Program-made: the position numbers and the translations under genes
Assembly: GCF_963576615.1 (NCBI RefSeq)
Contig: NC_088714.1
Location: 51,581,723 to 51,645,722 of the forward strand
DNA: 64,000 nt
From: Watersipora subatra
Lineage: Eukaryota; Bryozoa; Gymnolaemata; Cheilostomatida; Watersiporidae
Reading direction: 5' to 3'
Part shown: positions 22,362-32,687 of the stretch, piece after piece
How the letters are laid out: the number at the start of each line of letters is the position of its first letter
How positions within the stretch are numbered: position 1 is the first letter of the stretch
The notes under the pieces: generated by a model
Database searches by the model: none
Told to the model about the DNA's origin: nothing
What the model saw: only the letters and a program-made list of their open reading frames with translations

Positions 22362-22853
22362 TTAAAGCGTCATAAACAGCACAGATTGCATAGCATAAGC
22401 GGGCTTTGCTGACCTCTGAGTGACCCTAGCCTGCTTCAATGCCTCCCAAGCATTATATACACCCTCAGCGTTGCTAACAGACTTCTTTTCTCTAATTGCC
22501 AGCTTGTTGCGAGGCAATACCCTACTCTTCAATACCTTTCTCTCTATGCCATAGTTTAGTCTCATTTTCCTGGATGGCAAGCTTATTGCCGTGAAATTTT
22601 GAAAGTCGTCAGAAGGGTGACTGATGGGGGCGCCATGCGCCCGCCCCAATAAAACTCTTCTAAGGTACTGCACATCGCGACTAATTTTCTCTCCTTGAGA
22701 ATTGTCATCCGCAGAAAAAGGCAGCCTAGAGGCACAATGAACAGGCAGATGCCGACGCAAGATCTCAGCAAAAAGTAAAATTTCTTGTTCATGTTGCTGA
22801 GACAGATCCTTACTCGTTGCATCAGTTTCATCCAAGACACTGCTTATACAGTC
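22362..22853 (-). CDS. TAF6L: Probable last exon of TAF6L
   Basis: The acceptor TCCATTTTAG precedes DCISSVLDETDATSKDLSQQ in phase 0, and the frame runs 163 codons to TAA at 22362-22364. EILLFAEILRRHLPVHCASR may correspond to the conserved Y-x-x-F-G-D-S-L-A-x-R segment near the TAF6L C-terminus. The remainder is basic and not recognised. It could instead belong to another minus-strand gene, but phase and strand favour TAF6L. Confidence 0.6.
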   Translation of the reverse strand, partial: DCISSVLDETDATSKDLSQQHEQEILLFAEILRRHLPVHCASRLPFSADDNSQGEKISRDVQYLRRVLLGRAHGAPISHPSDDFQNFTAISLPSRKMRLNYGIERKVLKSRVLPRNKLAIREKKSVSNAEGVYNAWEALKQARVTQRSAKPAYAMQSVLFMTL

Positions 22854-25800
22854 CTAAAATGGAAAAGATGAAAACACCTTTCTAGCTTTAGCCTGCGTCG
22901 CTCCATATTAGACCTTTGAAAAACATGCAAGAAGTGCAGTAGATTTTAGCTAATGAAGAATAGGTGAAATCTTTCAAGACAAAGAAGACAAATGTTGAAA
23001 TTATATCAACCACCATAAATAGAAGGAATGGGGCTAACCATCAGCACTAACTCATTAAGTGCACTAAAATCATAAAGTTATGCTACTAAGGATAAATTGA
23101 TCAGAAAAAAGAACCATGTATAATTCATAGACTTACTAAGGAGAGCAACGATATAATTGCCGACTGCATATCATGTGCTTCGGAAGATCGTTCCAGAATT
23201 CTGTCCATGACAGCATCTAGTTGTATCAGATCCTGTGGAAAATGCTTAACGATAGCTATAAATACAATCTGCAGAGAAAATATGTACAGATTTAGTAACC
23301 CAAACCATGAAAGTATGTTAGTTAAGAGTAGTCCGCTCTTGTCATGATCTACTTAAGTTCATGAGTTTTCTTTGGAGGATACGGAGGTGGTTTTTTGTTG
23401 CCTGTCTTAGGTTTATCTCCCTTGCCAGCGTGGCACAAAAGAAAGGGTTATCTCCCTTGCCAGCGTGGCACAAAAGAAAGGGTTATCTCCCTTACCAGCG
23501 TGGCACAGAAGAAATTGTGGTTAGATGTCCTTCCTAACATCACCAAGGGTGTCTTGAACCACCACCCTACTAATCCTAAGCCAGCGTACTAACCACTAAA
23601 CCACGGCTGCTTCATGAAAGAATGATAGCTTTATTAATTCATTATTAGGATGTTCGACAACTCTATTGATCTATTTAACAAAAATTGTAAACGCAATTCC
23701 TCTATTCCTTGACTTAAAACTAACGCTATTAATTCTGTTGGCAAAACCATGTAACCTCAATTAATAACTATTCTCCGCACACTGATTCAACTTTTAATAA
23801 GCAATTAAAAAAAGGCAGGCAAATCTATAAACTATATGAAATAAAACAGATGCCTTCCATTGCTCTCTAAACTGACCATGGAATGGAGAGCTCAACTGTA
23901 ACCATGTGATCTCACACAAACAAACTCAAGACCCTAAAATGTCTTCTCTTAATGCTAGCCTTCGAATTCTATCATATATAATAAATGTAGGGTCAACCAA
24001 TGGACATTAATTATTATACGTGATAAACGTGGGATCGACCAATGAGCATTAAGTACCATACGTGATAAACATGGGGTCGACCAATGAACATTAAATATCA
24101 TTTGTTACAAATGTAGGGTGGTCCAATGAGCATTAAGTATCATAGAGTACAAATGTAGGGTCGACCAATGAGCATTAAGTATCATACGTGATAAATGTGG
24201 AGTCGACCAATGAACATTAAGTATTATGAATAATAAATGTGGGATCGACCAATGAACATTAAGTACTATGTATAATAAATGTGGGGTCGACCAATGAATA
24301 TTGTGTTTAGAAGGCTTGTCATACAATTTGAAAGAATGCTATAGAGAGGGAAGTTCAGGATCACAAGCATGACTAGCGATGCAGGCTACACCACTTATGT
24401 GGCCATTTGTAAAGAGCTCACCATTGGCTGCAGAGCGATAATAACAGCAAGAGCTCCAATCAGTAGTTCATGGATAGACTCAGGGCTGTCTTGTACAATT
24501 CTTTTACACTTAATAAGGATCTCAGTCTTTGCCCGCCTGATTACAGAATTTCCGTTTCTATAACAAATAAAGTTTAACCTTGACCCATGCTAAGTACTAG
24601 GCAGTCAGACTTACACAGCGTGTCTCAGGTTAGCTGCCGAGCCTTGCATTTAAAAAGTTAGTTGATCACTGGACAAAGTTGAAAGGTCAACCATGCCTTG
24701 TCTAATTTTCGTACATGACATAAATGACACCATCCTTGAACAAAATTAAGTTTTAAAATACAACCAGACCTAAATCCTAAATCACTATTGATGAAACCAG
24801 AAAAACTAAACACCTAGAAGCCCAGTATCAGAGTTAAATCAGAACCTGAGCTATATTACTATGAGGGTGGGTCAATAAGTAAAGACACTAATGACTTTAT
24901 AAAATCTTTTTAGACTAGACAATAGAGCTTTGGGCGCTGTCCAACTACAGGTCTTGGTAATCTCTGCATGTAAAGACAACTCGTAACAATCCCTCTGCTT
25001 TTTGTGATCACATAACCAAGATGGCCGCTCCTCTAAAAAGTTACACATTGTAAGAGCAGATGGCTGTGATAAGATTTTTAAAAGCTGAAGGAGTGAGTGG
25101 AGCTGAAATACACGGCAGAATGTTAAATGTGTATGGGTGTAAGTGTATAAGCAGAAATGTTTACAAATGGATTGAATGCTTCAAAACGGGACATGAAACT
25201 GTAACGGATGACAAAAGATTGTTAAAAATGTTACGGACATGCTAAACAATTGCTCTAGCAATTTCAATACATTTTTGCAGATTTCCAGGCTTTGATTCTT
25301 TTACTCAAGGAGGAAGCAACTCCAATGTTCTGATGTAGTTTTTTCTGAATAAATGTACAAATCTGTCTTATTACATCAATATATACTAGTTGAATGAATC
25401 AGGAAGGCATGACCAATATGTTTATGAACTGAGGATGGAGTCTTACAATAAAATCCCAATCCTAGACGGCATGGTGTTGCCACTACCAGTGTCAGTATCC
25501 CTGCTTCAATACTTAAAGTTGAATCTCTTGGGATAAGTGACAGGAAGCTTATTGTGGAAGATGTAGCAACTCAGTTTAGCATTATCATTGGCACAGCACA
25601 AAAAATTCTGAAGGAAGACCTCTTGGTCAGTAAAATGTCCTATGGATGGGTGCCGGGCACGCTTACTGATGTCGAAAAGTTCAAGGCTGGCAGATCTGAG
25701 AAAAAAGTCATGTTGACAATATTTTGGGGTATGAAGGGTACCATTTTTACTTCTGTTCAATCTGATTCTGTGAACAGCAGTACATATAGTGATGTGCCAG

Positions 25801-28800
25801 ACCACCTTCACACTAAAACTAAGTTCAAAAGGAGATGAATGACGTCAAAAAGTGTCATTATCTAGCAAGACAATGCATCACACACAGGTAAAATCACTTA
25901 AGACATTATCACCAGTTTCAACTGGGAGAATCTCAGACATCAACTTTACAGAGTTGATTTAGCTCCCAGTGACTATCATCTGTCTGGTTCCATATAGGAT
26001 GCTTTGCACGGACATGACTTTTCAACTGTAGAACACACTAAAAAACTGCGTACTACTCAAGAAACCTTCTATTCTAGTTTAGTGCTGCACGATATCTTTG
26101 CACATACATTGGATTATTTGGTCTCTAAATATATCGAATAGCGAATAATATCGAACATTGGAGTTGTCTTCTTTCGATATATAGCGTTAGGCTTTAACAT
26201 GAACGATTTGAGAATATACCTATTGGTTTAAAAACAGGGGCTGTCCCCTCTTTACAATAAGGCGAATACACAACTCCAGTTTTGCAAAATAAAATAGGCC
26301 GATATTTCGATAAAATATTGGCTTCGATATTCATATCGAGTTGAAAACTGACCCAACATAAAATCATCCACTGAAATATATCGTTACATCGAATTATATC
26401 GTGTTATCGTGCAGCACTATTCTAGTTGCATTAAGAAAGCGAGTGAAATGTTGAAACAAGTCTATCGAGATGCAGGCAGCCTATGTAGAGAATAATATGC
26501 TGTGCAACATGATATGATTCAAATAAAAGCTTGTAAATTGAAAAGTGTCGTTACTTATTGCATCACACTCGTATTACCAATCTGACATATTTTTTGAAAA
26601 TTGGCAGCAAAAGCAAAAGTGCAAGGCAATTGATCACTATGAATGCTCCTAAATAAGAAATAACAAAAAGGGAAAATCAGCAATTGCATTTATCTCACTT
26701 GTCCAGAATCTTTGTAGATATCTGATATCATGACAGACTGGCAAACATCATAATAAAGACACATACCTCATTTACCTAGGACACGAATTGTAGGTCATAG
26801 CTTACAGTAAAAATTATAATGCTGATGAAGACATGTCCCAATTTAATATTTTATTGTAAGACTCCATTCTCAGTTCTTGAACATATTGGTCATGATTTTC
26901 TGATTCATTCAACTAGTATATATTGATGCTATCAAACAGATTTGTACATTTATTCAGAAAAGCTATGTCTTAGAACATTGGAGTTGCTTCCTCCTTTAGC
27001 AAAAGAATCACTAAGCCTGGACATCTGCAACAAATATATTGAAATCGCTAGAGCAATAGTTTAGTATGTCCGCAACATTTTAAAAAACTTTCTCGAAGAA
27101 ACTGTTTTCAAACAATGGAGTTGGGTCCTCTTTTAGCAAAAGTAATGCTAAGCTTGACCATCCCAAAAATATAAAAAATTTGCCTAAAAAACTTTTTAGC
27201 ATGATAGGGAGCCATCCCAATCGGTAGCACGTCTACTAAAATATAGTAAAAACGAATAAATTTAAACTAAAACATAAATCCGTTTGACAGCAGTAGCCAA
27301 TTGTAGAGTTTGTATGGCGAATATAAATAAAATCTGTTTCTCATGATAACCAACACCATTTTTTTTGTAAGTTTCCTGCAAATGCCTTTATAAAAATGCT
27401 GCAGCAATACAAGGCTTATTCAACAGCTTGTAAACTTCCCATGGCCAACAGGACCGAGAATGCTACATCCATAGCAGCTGAAAGGACGAGAATTCACAGC
27501 AAACTTAACATTCAGTATGGGATTACAATGAGCTCTAAAACAGCTGAAAGCATGACTAACTGGAGGCACTTGCAGAGAATGGAGGAGGCATACTGCTGCT
27601 GCTCAAGCATGTTTACCATCTCTCCATAAGGCTTGCCGAGGCATATTTTATTCACTAAGATATCTGTAATTGTCTCCACCTACAATAGAGAAAATTTGCA
27701 GTGTTTGCATACAACAGATATAAACAGAGCTATTACACAAAATTTAGTGTCTGTTACCAATGATAGCCTGGTAGCCTTAAAACAGAACGAGGCAACACAG
27801 CTGATTACAAGAAATCATAACAATAAGAGAGTGAACAAGCCATGTCCTGTGAACCAGGATACCACCTACATGTAGGTATGGTGAAAAACGAATTTAGAAA
27901 CTGCTGATACGAGAATCAATTAAATAGAAACATGAGTCACACAAAAATGCAAGCTTTCAATGACAGAAGTAAGTCGTTTCTAACGACCATGTCTTTCCTA
28001 TCCATAAATGAATAATGCTCTTTAAATACATGAGAAGCCCTCAAGTTAAGAGACCATTTTGCTAAGCAACGTCAGGACCAGCCTAAACAGTATTACGCTT
28101 CCAAAAAAAAAAATTAACCAAAAGTTCCTCTATTCACACAATTACATACTTGTATGCGATTAGAGAAAACACAGACTTCATGAGAGAACTGCTGATAAAT
28201 CTACCACATCTAGTACATCTTCAAAAACCTCCATAAACATGCACAAGAGCGAATTAAATGTGACCAACTTAGTTTGTGCCTCCATACAATCCATTGTGAG
28301 CAGACTAATGTATTTTTGCTCAGGGAAAACTACTCAGCTACCAATTTCCAATAGATTTACAATTGCTGCTGTAATGCTAACCTTACTTCTATTATCATAA
28401 CTGATGTTTTTACAGAACAGTGCTTATGGTTATTCAATGAGAGAAACATAAATATGTTGAAAGTAACAAATGTTAACTCTTGATCATTTACTAGCTCTAA
28501 AGTGCAAAAATGCTAGTTTTTCCCCAGCATTGACAGACAATATCGAGTCTGGAAATGGCAGTACAAGTACAAGGGCATATCAATAAAAAAGGTAATTTTT
28601 TTTATAAAGTGTTGTGTTATAAGTCAAAACCTAATTTTTTTTAAAGTTTGTATAATCTCTACTGATGACCCTCATAATTATTTTTGGAGATTATGCATGT
28701 GGTCAGTTTTCTTGAAGCTTTGCAAAATTATCAACCAAGACACTCTGTTCAACCAGACTTGAACGAAGATCAGCTAATAAAATTATTGATAGCTGAAAGG

Positions 28801-31800
28801 TTTATAGAGAGATTTACAGGAGAATGGTTAATGTTTATGCAGAAGACAATTTAAGCCCCAGAAATGTCTGATTGTAGGCAAAATTGCTTGAAGGATGCAG
28901 GGTGAGTATTGATGATGAAGAAAAATCAGGTAAATCTGTCGGACTTATACAGTATTCAATAATCATACCTAAAATGTTAACCTGTTAAGACGAAAGAAGC
29001 AATGATTGGTACCACCCCCAGTAACATGTCTACCTACACCACACATGTGATGCTGTCAAGTCTCACTTCTGTCCTGTCAGAAGTGACTTACCTTACTGTT
29101 ACTAGAGAAACTCAATGATTTGTTGTTGGTGAGAGCATCCAGCAGTTCTAGAGCTCTGTGCACTGATGTCTTCGACTTAATGCACGAGACCACCTAACAC
29201 AGTAAACATTAGAGTACAGTGATAAAGTCGGTAGTGAAATAAGTAAGATACTTTAAAACCTCTATTTGAATGCCATGGCACTCTAATTTTCAACCCTTCC
29301 TCGGTAGTGCCGCTTTATTAAAGATGACGTTCAAATAGAGGGTGGCGTTAAAATAGAGAGTGGCGTTAAAATAAAGGTGGCGTTAAAATAGAAGTTTTAT
29401 GGTAACTAGATGTCTAACAAAAGCAAGTAGTCCACAAATTGATCAGCATGTCAAAACCTCTGCGATTGATACAGACTTATTACATAACAAACATTTCTGC
29501 TCAACCTCGATACATGCAATAGCTAGCTCTTGTGACGATAATCCCTGTTATTACTCCCTGCTGTCACTTTAATGTTCTACTAATGACTTGCACAGGTTGA
29601 AAAGAGTAAATACAAGAATATAACAACTGCTGCTGAGTTATAAATAAAAAATAATGTGAACTGATACACTAGCTAACTAGTAGACCTCTCATGAAAAGCT
29701 GGGCAACTAGCAGAAGAGAAGATTGCCTGAGGAAATTAAATATTTGTTCAGAATAAAAATATTAATTATAGGCTGGTTTTGGGACAAACAGGACAGACTA
29801 TCACAGAATTATGCAGGCTACAGATCTACAGGGACAACTCCATGGCCTCAGGTTTAGTATAAGTGAATGTCTAGTACTAGTTCAACTAACAAGGTCAGCT
29901 TTTACAGCTGGCACATCATGTATCCTCATACATACACCTGCCTATGCCACTAGCGTACACCTTTCAGCGTAGGAAAAATCTTGACTTACCCATTTATGCG
30001 TAAACGAAAGAAGCTCTTGTTGTATATGTCCTATCCTGGTATTACAAATAATATCTGCTAGAGCCACCTGTGAAAACAATCATTGTTATAATCAAACTAG
30101 GAACTGCCAAAAAGAGGCCAGGGAAAATACCAAAGTGATTATTCATACATATAGTATACTTATATATTACACATATAGAGTTGAGACTATATATATATAT
30201 ATACCCATATATATAAACATTTTTATATATATGGTCCCTATATATATATACATACATGTATATATATATATATATGTATGTATATATATATATATAGCCT
30301 ATATATATATACATATATTTATATAGACTTTTGCTGTCGAGCAGTCTCTATATATACATGTACATAGAGACTGCTTTCTTTATATATATATATATATATA
30401 TATAAAGACAGCAGAAATGTCTGTTTCTATTTTATTTTCAATTAAAATATAACAATTAGTTTAGAAATCAAGGAAAGCTCTGTAACACAATTCATGCTGC
30501 CTCAGGACAGTCCCTACATTAAGAAAAAGCTATTTTCATTCTACTAGAATGTCAGTTAGGATGATGAGCTAACAATCATAATATGATTGTTATATCAGAT
30601 AATAATATCAGATATATTATATCTGATTGGCACTCATGACTACCTTTCTGAGCTCAGCGCGTCCTCCTGTTACAGCTTCAGTGATGGCAGTAAAATATTG
30701 ACACAGGGTGCGTCGTGTGGTGGCATCGATAGGTTGAGCATCCGTTGGATGGAGATCTATGGCTATAAAACACAAAGAATAACACTATTCAAGTTTCAAC
30801 ACAAAATATTCTATGACATTCACTTCTCAACAAATCATATGGAAACCAGAGCAAGATTTGAACAATGATATCCGGTTCTGGAGGATAATCTTTAAACTTG
30901 TTATCAAAATGCAAAGCTCATCAGCTCAAGTGCAAAACATCGATTATTTATGTTTCAATCTCATACCTTTGTGTTGCAGATCAGGAGCAGGTAGAGAGAC
31001 GGAGTCAGATGTAACAACATCTGAGAGACATACAATAGTGTCAGCGGGAGTATACAACTTGTGTGTAGGGACATGAGTGTAGCTGGTAGGAGTATGTGGA
31101 TAAATGTGGAGAACATTTGCGTCAGCGAGAGCGTGATTCACATCGGTAACTTTTAAACAGCTTTGAGCCGCTCTTTTCATATACTGTGATGCTTCCTACA
31201 TAGAAATAACATACTTTATGTCATGTCACTGTCACATGTCACTGTCACATGTCACTTTCACAAGTCATGTCACTGTCACACTTCATGTCACTGTCACATT
31301 TCGCCACTTTAGAAAAATTTGAGTCAAAATAAATACCTCATTTTATGCGGGTTCCGAAATTAGCATAATCTAAGAAAAAAACAATCAAACTTCCTCTTCC
31401 GTTTCTGACTACATGAAAATAATAAATTAAATTACAAGTAATGCTAATTTTGTCAAAAAATTTGTTGTTGAGACAGACGCATTCACCTGTTCCACATTCT
31501 TTAAGGTTTATATGTTGCAGTTTAGTACCTCACACTTTACCGGCAATCTAGCTGGCCCACATCTAGCGGTACAGTCAGCCAAGCTTTATTCTATGCATTT
31601 ATTTTATGTCTAACCAAAACACAATCAATTTAAAACTTTCTCAAAATTCTATCATAGAACTATGTCATATCTTACTGAGTTGCGATATAAGCAGTTAATA
31701 ATTAAACAGGTTAAATTCATTCCACAAGCATAAAGAGAAAAGATGGTAACATAAAAATCATAGAGTTATCATGTAAGAAATCAGAGAACGAAAATGTCGA

Positions 31801-32687
31801 TATTTAAAAAAGAATTAATCAAACTGATTAATGAGCTCCATCCATTCAAATGCGGCAAAGGTGTCTAAGTTGACTCCAGATCATTTTTCATACACAAAAA
31901 TCGGAAAACGCATTAAATACTGCTAGAACAGCAGGACCACAAAAAATATGCTAAAACCTCTTTTTATACATGTCATTAGTTCACACCCTTTCATGCATTT
32001 TCTGATTGGGTGAGCTAATTTCATGTATTCTTTTATTGAATGAGCTAATTTCATGTATTCTCTGATTGATCGAGCTAATTTCATGTATTCTTTAATTGGT
32101 CGAGCTTAGTTCAAAAACCATATTTTTATACAGAAACATAGCCGTCATTTGAATGAAGATATGTGAAGAGTCGTTCTACGGCATATTTTTGCCAGAAACA
32201 AATTAACACTGTCCTATATATGAATAAAATATTTTAGAACGATCATGTAAAACTCTGACAAGAAATCACAACCTTCTAAATATTGCCTCTGATATTCTTT
32301 ATCAGCTGTATATGCAGGTTACACTCCTGTAATGATCTGTTTTTAGCTGTGACATAAATAACTAGTTTCAGTACAATTGATAAAAATATTTCTATCAAAC
32401 AGCATTAAGAGTGGATACACGATACAAAGCCGCAAATAAAAAATGGAGGGCTTGAGGCAACCTTATAAACAACTTAAACATTTGCAAAAACCTTAAAAAT
32501 ACATGAAACTTACCGAAACTATCTCTCGTAGTCGGTAATTTACATCTTCATTGAGAATTCTCACAACCTTATCTGAGACAACATGACCTTTGCTTTCAGC
32601 AAACATTTTAATGCTTGCTTCAGAGATGAGCTGATATTTTCTTTCACTGTCAGTGGAGGTTGATCGCCGGAGATTCTCCATCATCAT
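22362..32687 (-). CDS. TAF6L: TAF6-like protein (SAGA/PCAF complex subunit), spliced gene
   Basis: In other animals TAF6L is a TAF6 paralogue. Its N-terminal histone fold pairs with TAF9 and its HEAT domain helps form the core of SAGA-type histone acetyltransferase co-activators in the nucleus. Exons 1-5 join in phase into 234 codons. The histone fold spans residues ~15-85 and includes ASIKMFAESKGHVVSDKVV and EDVNYRLREIVSEASQYMKR, closer to TAF6L (ESVRLMAEST, LAEDVCYRLRE) than to TAF6. Residues ~147-234 fit the start of the HEAT domain (VALADIICNTRIG; VVSCIKSKTSVHRALELL). Three later exons continue the HEAT region and C-terminus. Exon 5 ends in phase 0 while the next supported exon needs a phase-2 donor, so at least one exon between 29092 and 24557 is unresolved. 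The N-terminal assignment is strong. The C-terminal exons rest on strand, phase and a weaker match. Confidence 0.85.
23137..23268 (-). CDS. TAF6L: Probable TAF6L HEAT-domain exon
   Basis: Acceptor TTTTCTCTGCAG and donor TTA|GTAAGT, phase 0 at both ends, 44 codons. IVFIAIVKHFPQDLIQLDAV resembles [20 protein letters not shown] in the TAF6 HEAT domain. It joins in phase to both the previous exon and the terminal exon. Confidence 0.62.
23411..23516. repeat. 35-bp tandem repeat, three copies
   Basis: The unit TTATCTCCCTTGCCAGCGTG continuing GCACAAAAGAAAGGG occurs three times with few changes. It lies in the TAF6L region beside a SINE. Confidence 0.85.
23517..23615 (-). repeat. tRNA-derived SINE head
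   Basis: On the minus strand, GCAGCCGTGGTTTAGTGGTT followed by AGTACGCTGG and, about 25 bp later, GGTGGTTCAAGACACC resembles tRNA A and B boxes. It is not a functional tRNA, since the stems do not close convincingly. Confidence 0.6.
23975..24305. repeat. 42-bp minisatellite, about 7-8 copies
   Basis: The unit is GATCGACCAATGAACATTAA followed by a variable GTATYATRYRTRATAAATGTGG-type stretch. The 42-bp period is divisible by three, which keeps a minus-strand frame open (HWSTPHL motif every 14 residues). That frame is a by-product of the repeat. Confidence 0.88.
24422..24557 (-). CDS. TAF6L: Probable TAF6L HEAT-domain exon
   Basis: The acceptor TTTGTTATAG (a later AATCAG is an alternative in the same phase) and donor ATG|GTGAGC bound a frame reading CKRIVQDSPESIHELL and GALAVIIALQPM. 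This matches in character the helix pair of TAF6/TAF6L before the conserved N-x-H-W-x-L-R-D region. Phase 2 in, phase 0 out. Confidence 0.6.
24862..26571 (+). mobile_element. Mariner-like transposon, decayed, with insertions
   Basis: The ends TGAGGGTGGGTCAATAAGTA and, inverted, CGAGTGTGATGCAATAAGTA form a TIR of about 28 bp. Each is flanked by TA (24860-24861, 26572-26573). Internal coding scraps in order are a helix-turn-helix (25060-25245: VIRFLKAEGVSGAEIHGRML), a middle part (25554-25838: KMSYGWVPGTLTDVEKF, KVMLTIFWGMKGTIF), and near 25860-26010 pieces resembling QDNA-HT and DLAPSDYHL of mariner transposases. An unrelated segment interrupts it at 25219-25453 and a hAT-like MITE at 26080-26419. 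Inactive. Confidence 0.82.
25219..27086. repeat. Inverted repeat, ~235-bp arms 1.4 kb apart
   Basis: The arm at 25219-25453 (containing GGAGGAAGCAACTCCAATGT and CATCAATATATACTAGTTGA) recurs in inverted orientation at 26849-27086 with about 10-15% divergence. The left arm interrupts the mariner frame; the right arm lies just outside the mariner. A third, partial piece lies at about 27108-27165. Confidence 0.8.
26080..26419. mobile_element. Nested hAT-type MITE, 340 bp
   Basis: Begins TAGTGCTGCACGATA and ends with the matching inverted TATCGTGTTATCGTGCAGCACTA-type terminus. It is flanked by the perfect 8-bp duplication TTCTAGTT (26072-26079 and 26420-26427). It is rich in ATATCGA motifs with no coding frame. 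It sits inside the mariner remnant and is therefore younger. Confidence 0.9.
28181..28318 (-). CDS. Candidate TAF6L exon 6 (end unresolved)
   Basis: Read on the minus strand, an acceptor-like CCCTGAG precedes a frame that continues exon 5 in phase 0: QKYISLLTMDCMEAQTKL and then SLLCMFMEVFEDVLDVVDLS, a helix-rich sequence that would suit a HEAT repeat. The frame stops at 28178-28180. I could not find a good donor in the phase 2 that the next supported exon requires, so the end is a limit and not a boundary. It may be spurious. Confidence 0.35.
28570..28960 (+). mobile_element. Mariner-like transposon 5' fragment
   Basis: Starts at TA|CAAGGGCATATCAATAAAAA, like the ends of the mariner at 8962. 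About 200 bp further on are broken pieces of the N-terminal domain: MVNVYAEDNLSPRNV and a segment resembling W-x-x-x-x-K-x-G-x-x-S-x-x-D-D (about 28815-28935). No right end was found. Confidence 0.6.
29092..29193 (-). CDS. TAF6L: TAF6L exon 5
   Basis: Acceptor CTGTGTTAG and donor GTAAGT with 34 codons, phase 0 at both ends. VVSCIKSKTSVHRALELLDA aligns with VVSGVKSVSHDLEQLHRLLQ of TAF6L. Confidence 0.82.
29990..30067 (-). CDS. TAF6L: TAF6L exon 4
   Basis: The acceptor TTGTTTTCACAG and donor GTAAGT bound 26 codons (VALADIICNTRIGHIQQELL). The start closely resembles VALQDLQTNSKIGALLP of human TAF6L, including the continuation from exon 3. Confidence 0.85.
30190..30410. repeat. AT microsatellite cluster
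   Basis: Several (AT)n/(TATA)n runs are interrupted by short unique bits, including an inverted pair around AGCAGTCTCTATATATACAT (about 30340-30375). It lies in the TAF6L intron between exons 3 and 4. Open frames over it are low complexity. Confidence 0.85.
30644..30762 (-). CDS. TAF6L: TAF6L exon 3
   Basis: The acceptor GTTTTATAG is followed by two bases completing an Ala codon. The exon encodes DATTRRTLCQYFTAITEAV, matching the region where the TAF6L HEAT domain begins (human LTDDLLKYYHQVTRAV as I recall it). It ends RAELRK at donor GTAGTC. Phase 1 in, phase 0 out. Confidence 0.85.
30967..31195 (-). CDS. TAF6L: TAF6L exon 2 (end of histone fold and linker)
   Basis: The acceptor TTTCTATGTAG precedes EASQYMKRAAQSCLKVTDVN, which completes the histone fold. 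A Pro/Thr/His-rich linker (HIYPHTPTSYTHVPTHKLYT) follows, and the exon ends after one base of a codon at donor GTATGA. 229 bp, phase 0 in, phase 1 out. Confidence 0.85.
31215..31305. repeat. Short tandem repeat, CATGTCACTGTCA units
   Basis: About six imperfect copies of CATGTCACTGTCA lie just outside TAF6L exon 2, in the intron before it. Confidence 0.8.
31995..32108. repeat. 30-bp tandem repeat, ~3.5 copies
   Basis: The unit GAGCTAATTTCATGTATTCT plus TTGATTGATC-like bases repeats within TAF6L intron 1. Confidence 0.8.
32514..32687 (-). CDS. TAF6L: TAF6L exon 1 (start codon, histone fold helices 1-2)
   Basis: Begins at the first of three consecutive ATG codons (MMMENLRRS) and ends TCG followed by the donor GTAAGT, phase 0, 58 codons. 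It encodes ISEASIKMFAESKGHVVSDK and NEDVNYRLREIVS. Any of the three Met codons could be the true start. Confidence 0.88.

Noticed and set aside
27396-27875. Two plus-strand frames of ~80 residues
   Set aside because: No domain, opposite to the TAF6L gene, and no splice signals. A short minus-strand frame here was also considered as the missing TAF6L exon, but it lacks a donor and the right phase.
30042-30326. Ile/Tyr-rich frames on both strands
   Set aside because: Encoded by (AT)n microsatellites in a TAF6L intron.
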